Shown here: positions 17,807 to 27,453 of the stretch, piece by piece
How positions within the stretch are numbered: the stretch's first letter is position 1
How the letters are laid out: each line of letters starts with the position of its first letter
NCBI RefSeq assembly: GCF_900113925.1
Contig: NZ_FORD01000007.1
Location: forward strand, 1 to 64,000
Direction: 5' to 3'
DNA: 64,000 nucleotides
From: Nitrosomonas sp. Nm34
GTDB taxonomy: Bacteria > Pseudomonadota > Gammaproteobacteria > Burkholderiales > Nitrosomonadaceae
The notes under the pieces: generated by a model
What the model saw: the letters and a program-made list of their open reading frames with translations, nothing else
Told to the model about the DNA's origin: nothing
Databases searched by the model: none
Made by a program: the position numbers and the translations under genes

Positions 17807-18254
17807 GTTTCTTACAATGATATATCAAAATGATAGCGATGCTTATGCTATAACTTTGCTATGAGGTTGATTAAAAGAAGTAGATAACAGATAAAAAAGC
17901 TTGTAATTGCATAACTTGGCAGAGTTATTGCCACAAGGGTCGACACAGAATTCTTCTATGTAACTCTTTTTTATTACATGATACTGCTTGCAGAGTGAGA
18001 GTGCGTAATACACAACCCACAACGCTACAATGCTTTTTTATAAACTTGCACATCAGTAAAATAATTTTTAACTTAAAATTTGTTTTCTCGCTGTAGATAA
18101 TTCTTAAATAGAACTAGCTGGATGCAAATAATATACTGATGATTAAAAATCCTATATAAAAAAGAGCAATAAAATTATGGCTGCGATAGGAAAGAAAATT
18201 GATATTAAATAGCGGACGAGCTAAAAAAGCTCTTTTTCAGAATTTCAAACTAAA

Positions 18255-18430
18255 GGGCGCCTCTAAAAATTCAGAGTTCTAAACAACACAAAGCGAGAAC
18301 AAAAATATTGACGCAACATATCACTGATAGGTAAGAAAACATTTTTGTGAATAGAAGTATTGTGACGAAACGGGGTAAACATACAATCCGCGAAGCGGAT
18401 GCTCGCAAATATGTGTTTTTAGAGAAACCC
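18255..18430 (+). repeat. MITE family 2 element (~176 bp, IS5-like ends)
   Basis: It is bounded by GGGCGCCTCTAAAAA and, inverted, TTTTTAGAGAAACCC (12 of 15 positions match). TAAA is present on both flanks as a possible target duplication. There is no transposase frame. The inner sequence (ATTGACGCAACATATCACTG, and CGGGGTAAACATACAATCCG) recurs at 26276-26446 and partly at 10190-10330. The rest of the 17807-18478 gap is AT-rich and has no recognisable gene. Confidence 0.7.
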
Positions 18431-18478
18431 TAAAGATATTTCCAGATATCCAACTAATCATTTAGAAAAGAGGACACA

Positions 18479-18964
18479 ATGGAAGCACAAACAATTTATT
18501 CAATTTCAGTAAAGAAAAATGATGGCAGTGATATGGTTCTTGATAAGTATCGAGGAAAAGTATTACTGATCGTCAATGTCGCCAGTCAATGTGGTTTTAC
18601 TCCTCAATATGAAGGCTTAGAGGCATTATATCGACAGTATAAAGAAAAAGGGTTGGAAATTTTAGGTTTTCCGTGTAATCAATTTGGCCAACAGGAACCG
18701 GGTAATGATGAAGAAATTAAAAAATTCTGCTCACTTAATTATGATGTGACTTTTCCTTTATTTGCCAAGATAGAAGTAAACGGTGAAAGTACTCACCCCC
18801 TTTATCAGTATCTGAAAACCAAACAAAAAGGCATTTTAGGAACAGAAACGATTAAGTGGAATTTCACTAAATTTTTAGTTGATCGCAATGGCCAAATCGT
18901 TAAACGTTTTGCCCCGCAAACGACGCCAGCGGAGCTCGAAAAAGAAATTAAATCACTACTATAA
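18479..18964 (+). CDS. Glutathione peroxidase family protein
   Basis: The 161-residue protein has the active-site motif NVASQCGFT (catalytic Cys 38, the non-seleno form), then LGFPCNQFGQQEPG and KWNFTKFLVDRNG. The tetrad Cys, Gln, Trp and Asn is therefore present. It reduces hydroperoxides using glutathione or, more often in bacteria, thioredoxin. A ribosome site (AAAAGAGGACACA) precedes the start. It is a single gene and complete. Confidence 0.95.
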   Translation: MEAQTIYSISVKKNDGSDMVLDKYRGKVLLIVNVASQCGFTPQYEGLEALYRQYKEKGLEILGFPCNQFGQQEPGNDEEIKKFCSLNYDVTFPLFAKIEVNGESTHPLYQYLKTKQKGILGTETIKWNFTKFLVDRNGQIVKRFAPQTTPAELEKEIKSLL

Positions 18965-19134
18965 TTGAGTAAGTGCAGGAAAAAATAATCATCTTTTTAA
19001 ACGGGAACTGAATGTATCGAAAGCTGATCTAATTGGCTGATATATGGATGACTGATCGGAATTTCCTTCATTCCAACTCAATTAGCACATAAATACTGGA
19101 AAATTTGTGGCGTTTCTGCTGCTTCGGATGAGTT

Positions 19135-19242
19135 ATTCCATTTCTAAATCAAGCAATGATGAGAAGGCGAGCAAGCATAGACAACATATATAATGCGACC
19201 AAGAAAAGCCGACGACGCCAGGTTTGGTTGAGAAATGAAATT
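19135..19242 (+). repeat. MITE-like repeat family 1, copy 8
   Basis: It has a perfect left end ATTCCATTTCTAAATCAA, a diverged core (GAGAAGGCGAGCAAGCATAGA) and the right end TTTGGTTGAGAAATGAAAT. It occupies most of the gap between the peroxidase and the Msr fusion. Confidence 0.85.
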
Positions 19243-19400
19243 AATCTGTGTTCATCGCACTACAGTGTAGTGACAATAATTGCTTGCAATAAGTAATTCA
19301 GTCAATAAACTGGCAGATATACAAAATCTATTCAGACTCGAATTGAGGCAATCCCCAAAATTGCGAAAAGTTTATCAAAATTAAGCATCAGAGATAAATA

Positions 19401-20741
19401 ATGAAAGTTATTATTGTGGCAACATTAAGTTTATTAATGATTGTGGCATCATTTACGATGGAGAAAACTGTGATATCGAGCCCTTTAGAATCCCATCCAA
19501 ATACCAGTTCAAAGACAGATTATATTGTCTTAGGAATGGGCTGCTTTTGGGGGGCAGAGAAGCGTATGAGCGAGATTGCCGGGGTTGTTGATGTCGAAAG
19601 CGGTTACGTAGGCGGTGATTCTTCGGGTGTTGGCTACCAGCAGATATTGAATCATGAGAAGGCACTACGCGCAGGTAAGGCCACAGGACGAAATCATGCT
19701 GAAGTGATCAAGGTAACTTTCGACCCAGAGAAAGTAACGCTGGAAACTGTGTTAGCGAAATTCTGGGAAAACCATAATCCAACGCAGGGTGACCGTCAAG
19801 GTAATGACATTGGTAGCAATTACCGAAGTGCCATTTATTATCATGACGCAGCCCAGAAAGAATCTGCACTGGCAACACAAAAAGTTTATCAGCAAGCATT
19901 GAATGCTGCCGGCTTCGGTCCGATTACAACCGAGATCCTGGCACTGAGAAACTATATTACAGCCGAGGAATACCATCAAGACTATCTAAAGAAGAATCCC
20001 AATGGATACTGCGGCCTCGGCGGTACGGGAGTAAAATATCCCGCATCTGGCCAGAAGGCTGCACAAAATGCCCCATTAAGTAGTGAAGCAATTACTGATC
20101 GCCAAGAGATGCTGGACGGCAAAGATTTAAACTTTTCACAGCAATTAGTTATATTTGAAGCTGAAAATTGTGAATTCTGCAAACTGTTTGACAAAGATAT
20201 TTTAAACCGCTGGCAAGCAGAAATTCCTGTCATTACAACGATAAACACTAACCCACCTGCCGGTTGGACACTGGAAAAACCGCTATTTGCCGCTCCCACC
20301 ATTGTACTGTTCAGGAATGGCAAAGAAGTTAGCCGATACACGGGATATAACGGAGAACAATCCAATTTCTGGAAATGGCTGGGCTTTCAGTTATTATCGC
20401 CGGAACAACAAAAGATTGCCTTTGAGCAAGGCACCGAACCACCGTTTACTGCTACCATTTTGGACGAAAAACGTCCTGGAAAATTTGTTGACCCCGTTAC
20501 TGGTGCTATACTTTTTCTTAGTCAGACGAAGTTCGATAGCAAAACCGGTTGGCCCAGCTTCTTTGATCCCATCGAAGGATCGGTAACGCTCCATGAGGAT
20601 AATTCTCATGGCATGAAGCGGATCGAAGTTCGCAGCGCAAGCTCCGGCATTCACCTTGGCCACGTATTTAACGATGGTCCGCCACCCAGCTTCAAGCGTT
20701 ATTGTATCAACGGTAATGTTCTGAAGTTCATTCCAGATTAA
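19401..20741 (+). CDS. msrAB: Exported MsrA-thioredoxin-like-MsrB fusion (methionine sulfoxide reductase)
   Basis: The 446-residue protein has an N-terminal hydrophobic export or anchor signal. MsrA (about residues 41-200) carries GMGCFWGAE, catalytic Cys 48, and the NGYCGLGG resolving region. A thioredoxin-fold segment (about 245-335) carries CEFCKLF, a CxxC pair. MsrB (about 338-446) carries GTGWPSFFDPI, GHVFNDGPPPS and the catalytic RYCIN. The protein repairs both S and R methionine sulfoxides, here outside the cytoplasm. Known PilB-type fusions place the thioredoxin domain first, whereas here it lies between MsrA and MsrB. The gene is complete and stands alone. Confidence 0.9.
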   Translation: MKVIIVATLSLLMIVASFTMEKTVISSPLESHPNTSSKTDYIVLGMGCFWGAEKRMSEIAGVVDVESGYVGGDSSGVGYQQILNHEKALRAGKATGRNHAEVIKVTFDPEKVTLETVLAKFWENHNPTQGDRQGNDIGSNYRSAIYYHDAAQKESALATQKVYQQALNAAGFGPITTEILALRNYITAEEYHQDYLKKNPNGYCGLGGTGVKYPASGQKAAQNAPLSSEAITDRQEMLDGKDLNFSQQLVIFEAENCEFCKLFDKDILNRWQAEIPVITTINTNPPAGWTLEKPLFAAPTIVLFRNGKEVSRYTGYNGEQSNFWKWLGFQLLSPEQQKIAFEQGTEPPFTATILDEKRPGKFVDPVTGAILFLSQTKFDSKTGWPSFFDPIEGSVTLHEDNSHGMKRIEVRSASSGIHLGHVFNDGPPPSFKRYCINGNVLKFIPD

Positions 20742-21041
20742 TTGAGAAGAATCGCATCTGCCCTGTTTATCCTTGTGGGCAGGCATCAATGAAGGAGTAT
20801 CAGCCTATTCCTGCTAAATCAGTGCCCTTCTGATGGCATATTTTTTCCTTTTTTATTTACTGATACTACTGGGTATTTCGCTAATCAATAAAATTATGCT
20901 TATCTCTCAATTTGATTTTGAGCGTCAAATACCCTCTGCAAAGCCGAGCTGAGTTTATTTTATTTCTACAAAATAAATGGAAGAGCTATTTGCTTTATTA
21001 ACATTCAACCAACATGTGAGATGCAAGAAAAAACATACGTT

Positions 21042-21146
21042 ATTCCATTTCTAAATCAAAACTGACTTGGTCAGTTTTATCTTACCGTATTATTGAGATA
21101 CCGTCTGCGGCTCGCCTTTGTGTCCTTTCTGATTTGGAAATGAATA
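21042..21146 (-). repeat. MITE-like repeat family 1, copy 9
   Basis: Inverted copy with perfect left end ATTCCATTTCTAAATCAAA and core GTCTGCGGCTCGCCTTTGTG. It sits in the 840-bp gap between the Msr fusion and the Crp/Fnr gene. The rest of the gap shows no gene. Confidence 0.9.
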
Positions 21147-21580
21147 TGTGGAAGCAGGCGTATAAATCCGTATAAAAATGATTCTAAGTCAAAAGCTTAG
21201 TTATTATTTTATTCCTCAAAAATCAGGAAAGAGGCAAGCTGAAATCGTTTATTCATGCGGCACTTATAATTTTTGCGGAAAGGATTTTAAGTGAAAAAGA
21301 TTCCTTGATTGCCTATCACCAAGAGTTAAATATACGTGTTTGCACGTATATTTCTAATCAACACTTTTTGATATTCTATTAATACATTAAAGCTCATTCA
21401 TTCTGTCTAATCTCGTATTAAGTTACTGCCCACTACAGTAGCATTCACGTGATAAGTTTATAGCTATAAATATAATTTGGTAGTTAAAACTTAATTTCGA
21501 TCTAGTCGGCTCAATAATCATCTTTTTATGTGCATTCAGATTGAGCTCAAACTCTGTTTTAGCTTAAAAGGAGATTACCT

Positions 21581-22387
21581 ATGTCTATTGCCTATTCCCA
21601 GATTCCCCATAATCCACACCAGAACTATCTCCTCGCTGCCCTGCCTATAGATGAATTGGAACAACTATATCCTCATCTGGAATTGGTGCCGATGCAGATG
21701 GGGGAAATGCTGTGGGGGCCAGATCTTGAACTGAATCATGTATACTTCCCTACCACCTCGGTCGTGTCTCTACTCAATTTCACGAAGGATGGTAAATCAA
21801 CCAAAATTGCTATAATCGGCAATGAGGGACTAGTCGGACTGCCCCAATTTATGGGTGGAAATACCATGTCAAATATTGCCGTGGTGCAGGGTGCTGGTTA
21901 TGCATATCGATTAAAGGAAAGTTTGCTGAAACAGGAATTCAATAATGTCATGCCGATGCAGCATCATATACTGCGTTATTCTCAGGCACTGCTCACGCAG
22001 ATCGCACAGACGGCTGTGTGCAATCAGCATCATTCTGTAGAACAGCAACTCTGCCGTTTATTACTATTATATCTTGACCGCGTGCCATCGGATGAATTGA
22101 CAATGACACAAGAAATGATCGCAAATATGCTTGGTGTCCGCCGTGAAGGCATTACTCAGGCGGCCGGTAAATTGCAACGCAAGAACATAATCCACTACTC
22201 GCGAGGCCACATTAAGGTGCTCAATAGACCGCGCCTGGAGACCGAGGTTTGCGAGTGCTATAAAGTTCTCAAGAAGGAATATGATCAGCTACTTTCCGAC
22301 TTGATCACAATGCGATCAACATTATTTAGAAAAAAATCAAGTTTTGACCTTTCTACATACTGTGAAAATAGAAGGAAAGCGAGTTGA
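21581..22387 (+). CDS. Crp/Fnr-family transcriptional regulator
   Basis: The 268-residue protein has an N-terminal cyclic-nucleotide-binding-like beta-barrel, about residues 15-130 (HVYFPTTSVVSLLNF, then IGNEGLVGLPQFMGG). The C-terminal winged helix-turn-helix is at about 165-215 (MTQEMIANMLGVRREGITQAAG). There are no N-terminal Fe-S cysteines as in Fnr, so the signal is not obvious. The ribosome site AAAAGGAGATTACCT is excellent. It is monocistronic. The target genes cannot be told from here, and the nearest neighbours are IS debris. Confidence 0.9.
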   Translation: MSIAYSQIPHNPHQNYLLAALPIDELEQLYPHLELVPMQMGEMLWGPDLELNHVYFPTTSVVSLLNFTKDGKSTKIAIIGNEGLVGLPQFMGGNTMSNIAVVQGAGYAYRLKESLLKQEFNNVMPMQHHILRYSQALLTQIAQTAVCNQHHSVEQQLCRLLLLYLDRVPSDELTMTQEMIANMLGVRREGITQAAGKLQRKNIIHYSRGHIKVLNRPRLETEVCECYKVLKKEYDQLLSDLITMRSTLFRKKSSFDLSTYCENRRKAS

Positions 22388-22552
22388 CAAATTATCCGAC
22401 AATTTAGGAATAGGACAATATGAGTAATTTTTCACATCCGCACTTATCTGTATTAGTTTCGATCTGATCGTAAAAAGCACTTGAAATAAAGAGCGTTACC
22501 GAGTTTGATATGGGTATCGAATCCTTAACCAAACATAAGAGAGGTAACGCTT

Positions 22553-22753
22553 ATGCACCATAGTAACAACCCAATCATCAAGCACAACGCAGGATGACTG
22601 AATCTTGCCGAAGAACCTCAAAGTATCTCAAAAGCCTGCAAGATTATGGAGGTGTCCAGAGATACGTTTTATCGCTATCAAGAGTTAGTAGAAACAAACG
22701 GTTTAGAAGCGCTGATTAATCAGGACCGTCGACCAGCCCAGCGACTAGACTAA
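22553..22753 (+). pseudogene. IS481-family transposase N-terminal fragment
   Basis: From ATG 22553 the frame reads MHHSNNPIIKHNAG, stop, LNLAEEPQSISKACKIMEVS, then RDTFYRYQELVETNGLEALI and DRRPAQ. This is the HTH N-terminus of IS481-type transposases, interrupted by an in-frame stop and lacking the DDE domain. The flanks up to 22991 contain no other recognisable gene. Confidence 0.85.
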
Positions 22754-22991
22754 TAAAGAAGTTAAAGGGACTGCGATGGCAGAAATGCTCCCTTGCCGGG
22801 ATATTCTTCAATAGGCCTTTGATGGTTTGAATAATTGAGCATTTATGCAAAAAGAGCTTGTTAAACAGCGGTAACAGCTTGTTTTTCATGTTATTGCAAG
22901 TCAATGAATACCGCAGCATAATGACTAGCTTGGAATTGAGCTTTAGGTGGAGCACAGGACAGTCAGGTCATTATAGGAAATCAACTACCGG

Positions 22992-24872
22992 TTACGCATG
23001 CATAGCTTTATTCGATTGCTCAATCTCGTTAAGAAATTTGGATGGAGATGAAGAGCTAATTGCCAAATAATCTTCCGATCGTGTCAAAGCAACATATAAC
23101 AAACGCCTATCTGATTCCTCGTCAGTGTCTCCAAATGGTATGGGAAGATGATCTGCCCATAGTAAAATAACAGCACGATATTGCAAACCTTTTGCTGAAT
23201 GCATCGTTTGAACTTTTAGACCTGGCTCAGAAATACGTTTTCGAGATTCTTGATCCCTATTAACCCATATTACGGGACACAATTCTTCTAAACTTTTTAG
23301 TAAATCGGAAAATACTCCTTGATCTTGTTTATTCAGATAGGGATATAGAATACCTATTGAATTCGGATCTGTTTTCGGATTTAATGGTTCTATAACATGC
23401 CCAAACCAGCGGCCATCAAGAAGATCTTTAACAACTTTAAGTATGCGAGTATTCTCTTCGTAGCGTGTATTTGATTTTATTAAAAATGGCTTAATTCCTG
23501 TTGGACGTTGGCATTTATTTGGATCAACCAGGATTGATAAAATACCATTTTTTTCTTCTGAACCTTCTGTATCACCTCTATGAGCAAATAATGCGGCCAA
23601 CTCAATAATTTCCCTGGAATTTCTGTAATTCTTATCTAGATCAAATTTCTTGTAAATTGTACGTCCACGCGCCTGAATACCAATATCTGACCAAGAAATT
23701 GCGCGGTTTACATAAAGTCCTTGATTACCATCCCCCACAATAATAAGGTCACCATCATAGGGATCTTCCATGCTTTCCAGTGCACATCTAAACCAAGTTG
23801 CATCAAAATCCTGGGCTTCATCAATCATTACTAATTGATACTTTCCCGCATCGCCATTGCCATTTTCTAGAACCTGCAATAATCGTCTTCCAAGTGATTC
23901 ACTTGATTCATTATTACGACGTACCACTCCGTTACGTTTTGACCACCCATCAAAATGCATCACAGTAATATTCGAACAATCTGCTAAACATGACTTCAAG
24001 TAAACTGATAAAGCAACGTTATAACAAAGCAATAAAACATTATCATTTGGACGTTGAGTACTTATAAGACGTGCTTTAGAGATTAAAAGTACTGTTTTTC
24101 CCGAACCGGCAACACCAAAAATAATACGATGCCCATCACCAATTTTTCGAGCGTTCTGTTCCTGCTTGAGGTCAAGCACCTTGATACTAGATGTCGTAGC
24201 TGATGATTCTGATCTATTAGATGTTGAAATAATAATTTCCGGATGAATAATTGATCTTAAAATATCAATTTGTTCTTCTGTTAGTACTGGAATTTCCCAA
24301 TAAGGATTAAATTTATCTTGAAGAATTTTGCATACATCATTTTCTGATAAATCCTCGTTATCTGCCCACTCCATTAAAACATCCCGAGTGATATTCTTTT
24401 CGACCGAAAAAATCGAAGTCAGATCTCCTGCAGGATGATTTAAAAGATGATCAGAGGTGATATTCGACAAGACAGCGAAATGCCCAAAAGGAAAAATAAA
24501 TTTATTTTGCTGCTCTCCTTCTTTTACCAGTAAGCGTCTACAAGAAGGATTTTCTCTACATTGATCCATGAGTGACAGCATGTAGTCTCGAGCTTGTCTT
24601 ACTGGATGGTTATAACGGACTTCACCGTGCTGCCCTTTTATCAAAACTGAGTTATGGTCTGTTGCAATAATTTCTTTCGCATACCAACCCTTAACTTCAA
24701 TAATCATTAACCCCATATCCGGACAGATGATTACAAAATCCGGATACCGATTTTCAACTATAGGCTCATAATATACAATGTAATTATCGGGTAGCCGTTT
24801 AAGGATATTGAACAACCTTTCCTCTCCTTTGGAAGCACGATGAGGAAGTTGATCTGGAATCATTTCAGCCAT
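22992..24872 (-). CDS. NERD-domain nuclease fused to a UvrD-like (SF1) helicase
   Basis: The 626-residue protein has an N-terminal nuclease-related NERD domain, about residues 12-125 (PDFVIICPDMGLMIIEVKGW, with the D-ExK type catalytic pattern). An SF1 helicase core begins at Walker A GVAGSGKTVLL. It continues with MIDEAQDFD, DLDKNYRNSREI, QTMHSAKGLQYRAVILL and RRLLYVALTRSEDYLAI. Such proteins unwind and cut DNA and often occur in defence islands or repair contexts. No partner gene lies next to it. The frame is intact, with an AAGGA ribosome site upstream. Confidence 0.88.
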   Translation of the reverse strand: MAEMIPDQLPHRASKGEERLFNILKRLPDNYIVYYEPIVENRYPDFVIICPDMGLMIIEVKGWYAKEIIATDHNSVLIKGQHGEVRYNHPVRQARDYMLSLMDQCRENPSCRRLLVKEGEQQNKFIFPFGHFAVLSNITSDHLLNHPAGDLTSIFSVEKNITRDVLMEWADNEDLSENDVCKILQDKFNPYWEIPVLTEEQIDILRSIIHPEIIISTSNRSESSATTSSIKVLDLKQEQNARKIGDGHRIIFGVAGSGKTVLLISKARLISTQRPNDNVLLLCYNVALSVYLKSCLADCSNITVMHFDGWSKRNGVVRRNNESSESLGRRLLQVLENGNGDAGKYQLVMIDEAQDFDATWFRCALESMEDPYDGDLIIVGDGNQGLYVNRAISWSDIGIQARGRTIYKKFDLDKNYRNSREIIELAALFAHRGDTEGSEEKNGILSILVDPNKCQRPTGIKPFLIKSNTRYEENTRILKVVKDLLDGRWFGHVIEPLNPKTDPNSIGILYPYLNKQDQGVFSDLLKSLEELCPVIWVNRDQESRKRISEPGLKVQTMHSAKGLQYRAVILLWADHLPIPFGDTDEESDRRLLYVALTRSEDYLAISSSSPSKFLNEIEQSNKAMHA

Positions 24873-25127
24873 AACTTAGAGTTCCTTTTTACTCAGGATT
24901 TATCAAATAACTATTTCCGACTATTCTAATGTCATGGATCAAAACTTGAAGGGTAATTTTTTATGGCTGTTTTGTGAGACTTACCGACACATCGATAAAT
25001 AACTTATGCGATGTTCAAAATCTTAGTATTTTGCATGCTAGGTAATTGAGTTGATCTACTGCCCAACACGCTTGTTCTCCGGAAACACCAATCCATTTTC
25101 TATTTTTTGTAAAATACTGTCGTCCCA

Positions 25128-25229
25128 ATTCCGTGCTGTTTTAAAAATGACGCGAAGGCGCGCCGCAGAGAGCATAAATAATACAGCAAGGTAAAGACGA
25201 CAAAGTCAGTTTTGATTTAGCGTGAAATA
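25128..25229 (+). repeat. MITE-like repeat family 1, copy 10
   Basis: Core ACGCGAAGGCGCGCCGCAGA and GTCAGTTTTGATTTAG are clear, and the left end is worn. It marks the border between AT-rich sequence and the GC-richer block 25230-26140. No gene is recognised in 25230-25630. Confidence 0.8.
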
Positions 25230-25630
25230 ACACAAAATTTGGACACAACATACTCTCACGGTCGAATGCCGCGATGCGGAATATCGGCCTATTGAGTGCT
25301 TATTCAGCTATCTCTGCCAAGCGCCACCCTTGGTACCTCCAGGATTGGATAACGAGCAAGCATTCCAGAATATATTTATATGAGGTGGGCAGCCAACTGA
25401 CAATAACCGTGGGAAGAGAAGCGTGCGGTTAGGGACGCCATCGAAGACTATTACTGGCCATCAAGCATTCCTCCGCACACATCGCCACTCTTCCAGTATG
25501 GGGCAACAGCATAGACCGCTGGTCGATTTTCCCCGCAAATTATATAAACATAGGCCTCATCCTACCAGCCACGAACCTTAACATTCAGTCTGTAGCGCCT
25601 GTCGGTAGCAACCCGCTGGCACTGACTCGA

Positions 25631-26140
25631 CTACTGACGACGCGCGGTAAACGTCCCCACAATAAACTTGGTGACCACTGCACGAAACTCGTTCCCTCCG
25701 TCGGTAATCACGAATGCGATCGGAACCGGATCAGCGATCGGTGTTCCCGGAAATACTGCCTCGCTGGTTCCAGTGCCATCCGGATTGACGCTGTAAACGC
25801 AGCTCGTCGATGTTGACGGAATGGATTGCCCGTTCACGTTACCGATCGAGCTCACTATGCAGCCGCCCTCGCCGTCGAAGAAGATGCGCCCCATGCTCGC
25901 GAAAGGTAGCGCCGGCACCACTGGCTGATTCGGCCCGCTAGCGACGAGCGCGCCGTACGATGAGTTGAACCCGTAATAGCCCTTGAGGCTATGGTTGCTG
26001 AAACCGTCTCCACCCCCGACATTTCCATCGTCTCGCTCCTCGGCCCACGCTAGCGAGATACCGGCCATTACTGCCACTACAGCTAAAACACCTACGAAAA
26101 CTCCTACCCTAAACCACTGCAAGCTCGCACGTCGTTTCAT
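25631..26140 (-). CDS. Secreted protein of unknown function, GC-rich
   Basis: The 169-residue protein begins with a basic signal peptide (MKRRASLQW then a hydrophobic stretch ending SLAWA). The mature part has a glycine-rich start (DDGNVGGGDGF), the motif FSNHSLKGYYGFNSSYGAL and two cysteines (GGCIVSS and TSCVYSV) that could form a disulfide. The SLKGxYGF-type start is common among secreted beta-rich proteins of unknown role. Its codon use is far more GC-rich than the surroundings, which suggests recent transfer. There is no recognisable partner. Confidence 0.7.
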   Translation of the reverse strand: MKRRASLQWFRVGVFVGVLAVVAVMAGISLAWAEERDDGNVGGGDGFSNHSLKGYYGFNSSYGALVASGPNQPVVPALPFASMGRIFFDGEGGCIVSSIGNVNGQSIPSTSTSCVYSVNPDGTGTSEAVFPGTPIADPVPIAFVITDGGNEFRAVVTKFIVGTFTARRQ

Positions 26141-26275
26141 GATTCTTCCTCCAAATATAGGAAAAATAAATACCCTTTTTAATAAGAACCGAATACATCA
26201 TGTTGGATCAACAGCAAAATATTTTAGTTCTGGCCCATTTTTACCCTTCACGCAAAAAACGCCTAAGGAGAACGT

Positions 26276-26446
26276 CAGCGCACTCCTGGAATGTACTGAA
26301 AAAAGCGAGAATAAAAAATGTTGCTGCAGCATATAACTGATAGGTAAGGAAACCTTTTTGGTAAACAACGAAGTATTATGACGAGACGGGGTAAGCAGGC
26401 AATCCGCGAAACAAGTACTCGCAAATATGATTGTCTAAAGGTGCCT
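26276..26446 (+). repeat. MITE family 2, diverged copy
   Basis: It shares with 18255-18430 the stretches AACTGATAGGTAAGGAAACC, GACGGGGTAAGCAGGCAATC and CGCAAATATG. It ends in TCTAAAGGTGCC, an altered version of the inverted terminus. It lies just upstream of the NYN-domain gene. Confidence 0.6.
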
Positions 26447-26619
26447 ATTTATTTTTCCAATATACAGACTAACCTGCGGCATCACCAAACGCTGGTCTAT
26501 CAGAGCACTGCGGGTTCAGAAAGTGCCGGAAATGTCCTGTATACTTTGAGCTTCAGATAACTTTAGTCATTCCCCATGAATATGCTCACCCTAGTTTTTG
26601 ATTACTCTTGGACCACTTT

Positions 26620-27453
26620 ATGAGCGCTGACAGCAGCAATCCGAGGCTAGCGGTATTGATTGATGCAGACAACACATTCAAAGTGATCGATATACTTGAT
26701 GAATTGTTCGAGGAAATATCAAAATTCGGAGATGCGAGTGTCCGGCGTATTTATGGTGACTGGACACAAAATCAATTGAGTCGGTGGAAGGAAATGCTGC
26801 CTAAACATGCCATCCAGCCTATTCAGCAATATGCCAACACTAAAGGTAAGAATGCAACGGATAGCGCATTGATTATTGACGCTATGGATCTGCTCTACAC
26901 AGCTCCGCTGGATGGCTTTTGTATCGTTTCCAGCGATAGCGATTTCACTAGATTAGCGATTCGCTTCCGCGAATCCGGTAAACTGGTGTACGGCTTTGGT
27001 GAGAAAAAAACCCCAGAATCACTGCAAGCTGCTTGCAATGAATTCAAATATTTTGAAATTCTCTCGCAAAATAAGCAAGTCGAAAGTGAAAGCAATCCTG
27101 CGGCACAAACGACAAACACTTCAGGTAAATCCAAAGCTGGCCTGGAAAAGAAAACCCAAAAATCCGAGACATCTTCAAGCGAATCTGCAACTATAACCGT
27201 TACCAAAAGAAGCCCCAAGGAACTGGCGAGAGACACTAAACTGGTTTCATTGATTCGCTCCGCAATTGAAGCGCTTTCCGATGAAGACGGCTTCGCTCAC
27301 ATGGGAGAGGTGAAAAAACATATCGTGAAAAACTTCTCGGCATTCGACTCGCGTAATTACGGTTACTCAAAATTCAGCGATCTCATCAAGACCATTGGTT
27401 TGTTCGAAGTAGATACTCAGAATCAACGAATTATGGATAAAAGAAAAAAATGA
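26620..27453 (+). CDS. NYN-domain (LabA/DUF88-type) ribonuclease-like protein with LOTUS/OST-HTH domain
   Basis: The 277-residue protein from ATG 26620 has an N-terminal NYN/PIN-like nuclease domain. Acidic residues are at LAVLIDADNT, at ATDSALIIDAMDLL and at IVSSDSDFTRL, the expected metal ligands. A Ser/Lys-rich linker (about 155-195) follows. A C-terminal OST-HTH/LOTUS domain (about 205-270: HMGEVKKHIVKNF, then YGYSKFSDLIKTIGLF) is typical of RNA-binding modules. It probably cleaves or binds RNA in the cytoplasm. An in-frame TTG at 26608 is an alternative start. Single gene. Confidence 0.88.
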   Translation: MSADSSNPRLAVLIDADNTFKVIDILDELFEEISKFGDASVRRIYGDWTQNQLSRWKEMLPKHAIQPIQQYANTKGKNATDSALIIDAMDLLYTAPLDGFCIVSSDSDFTRLAIRFRESGKLVYGFGEKKTPESLQAACNEFKYFEILSQNKQVESESNPAAQTTNTSGKSKAGLEKKTQKSETSSSESATITVTKRSPKELARDTKLVSLIRSAIEALSDEDGFAHMGEVKKHIVKNFSAFDSRNYGYSKFSDLIKTIGLFEVDTQNQRIMDKRKK

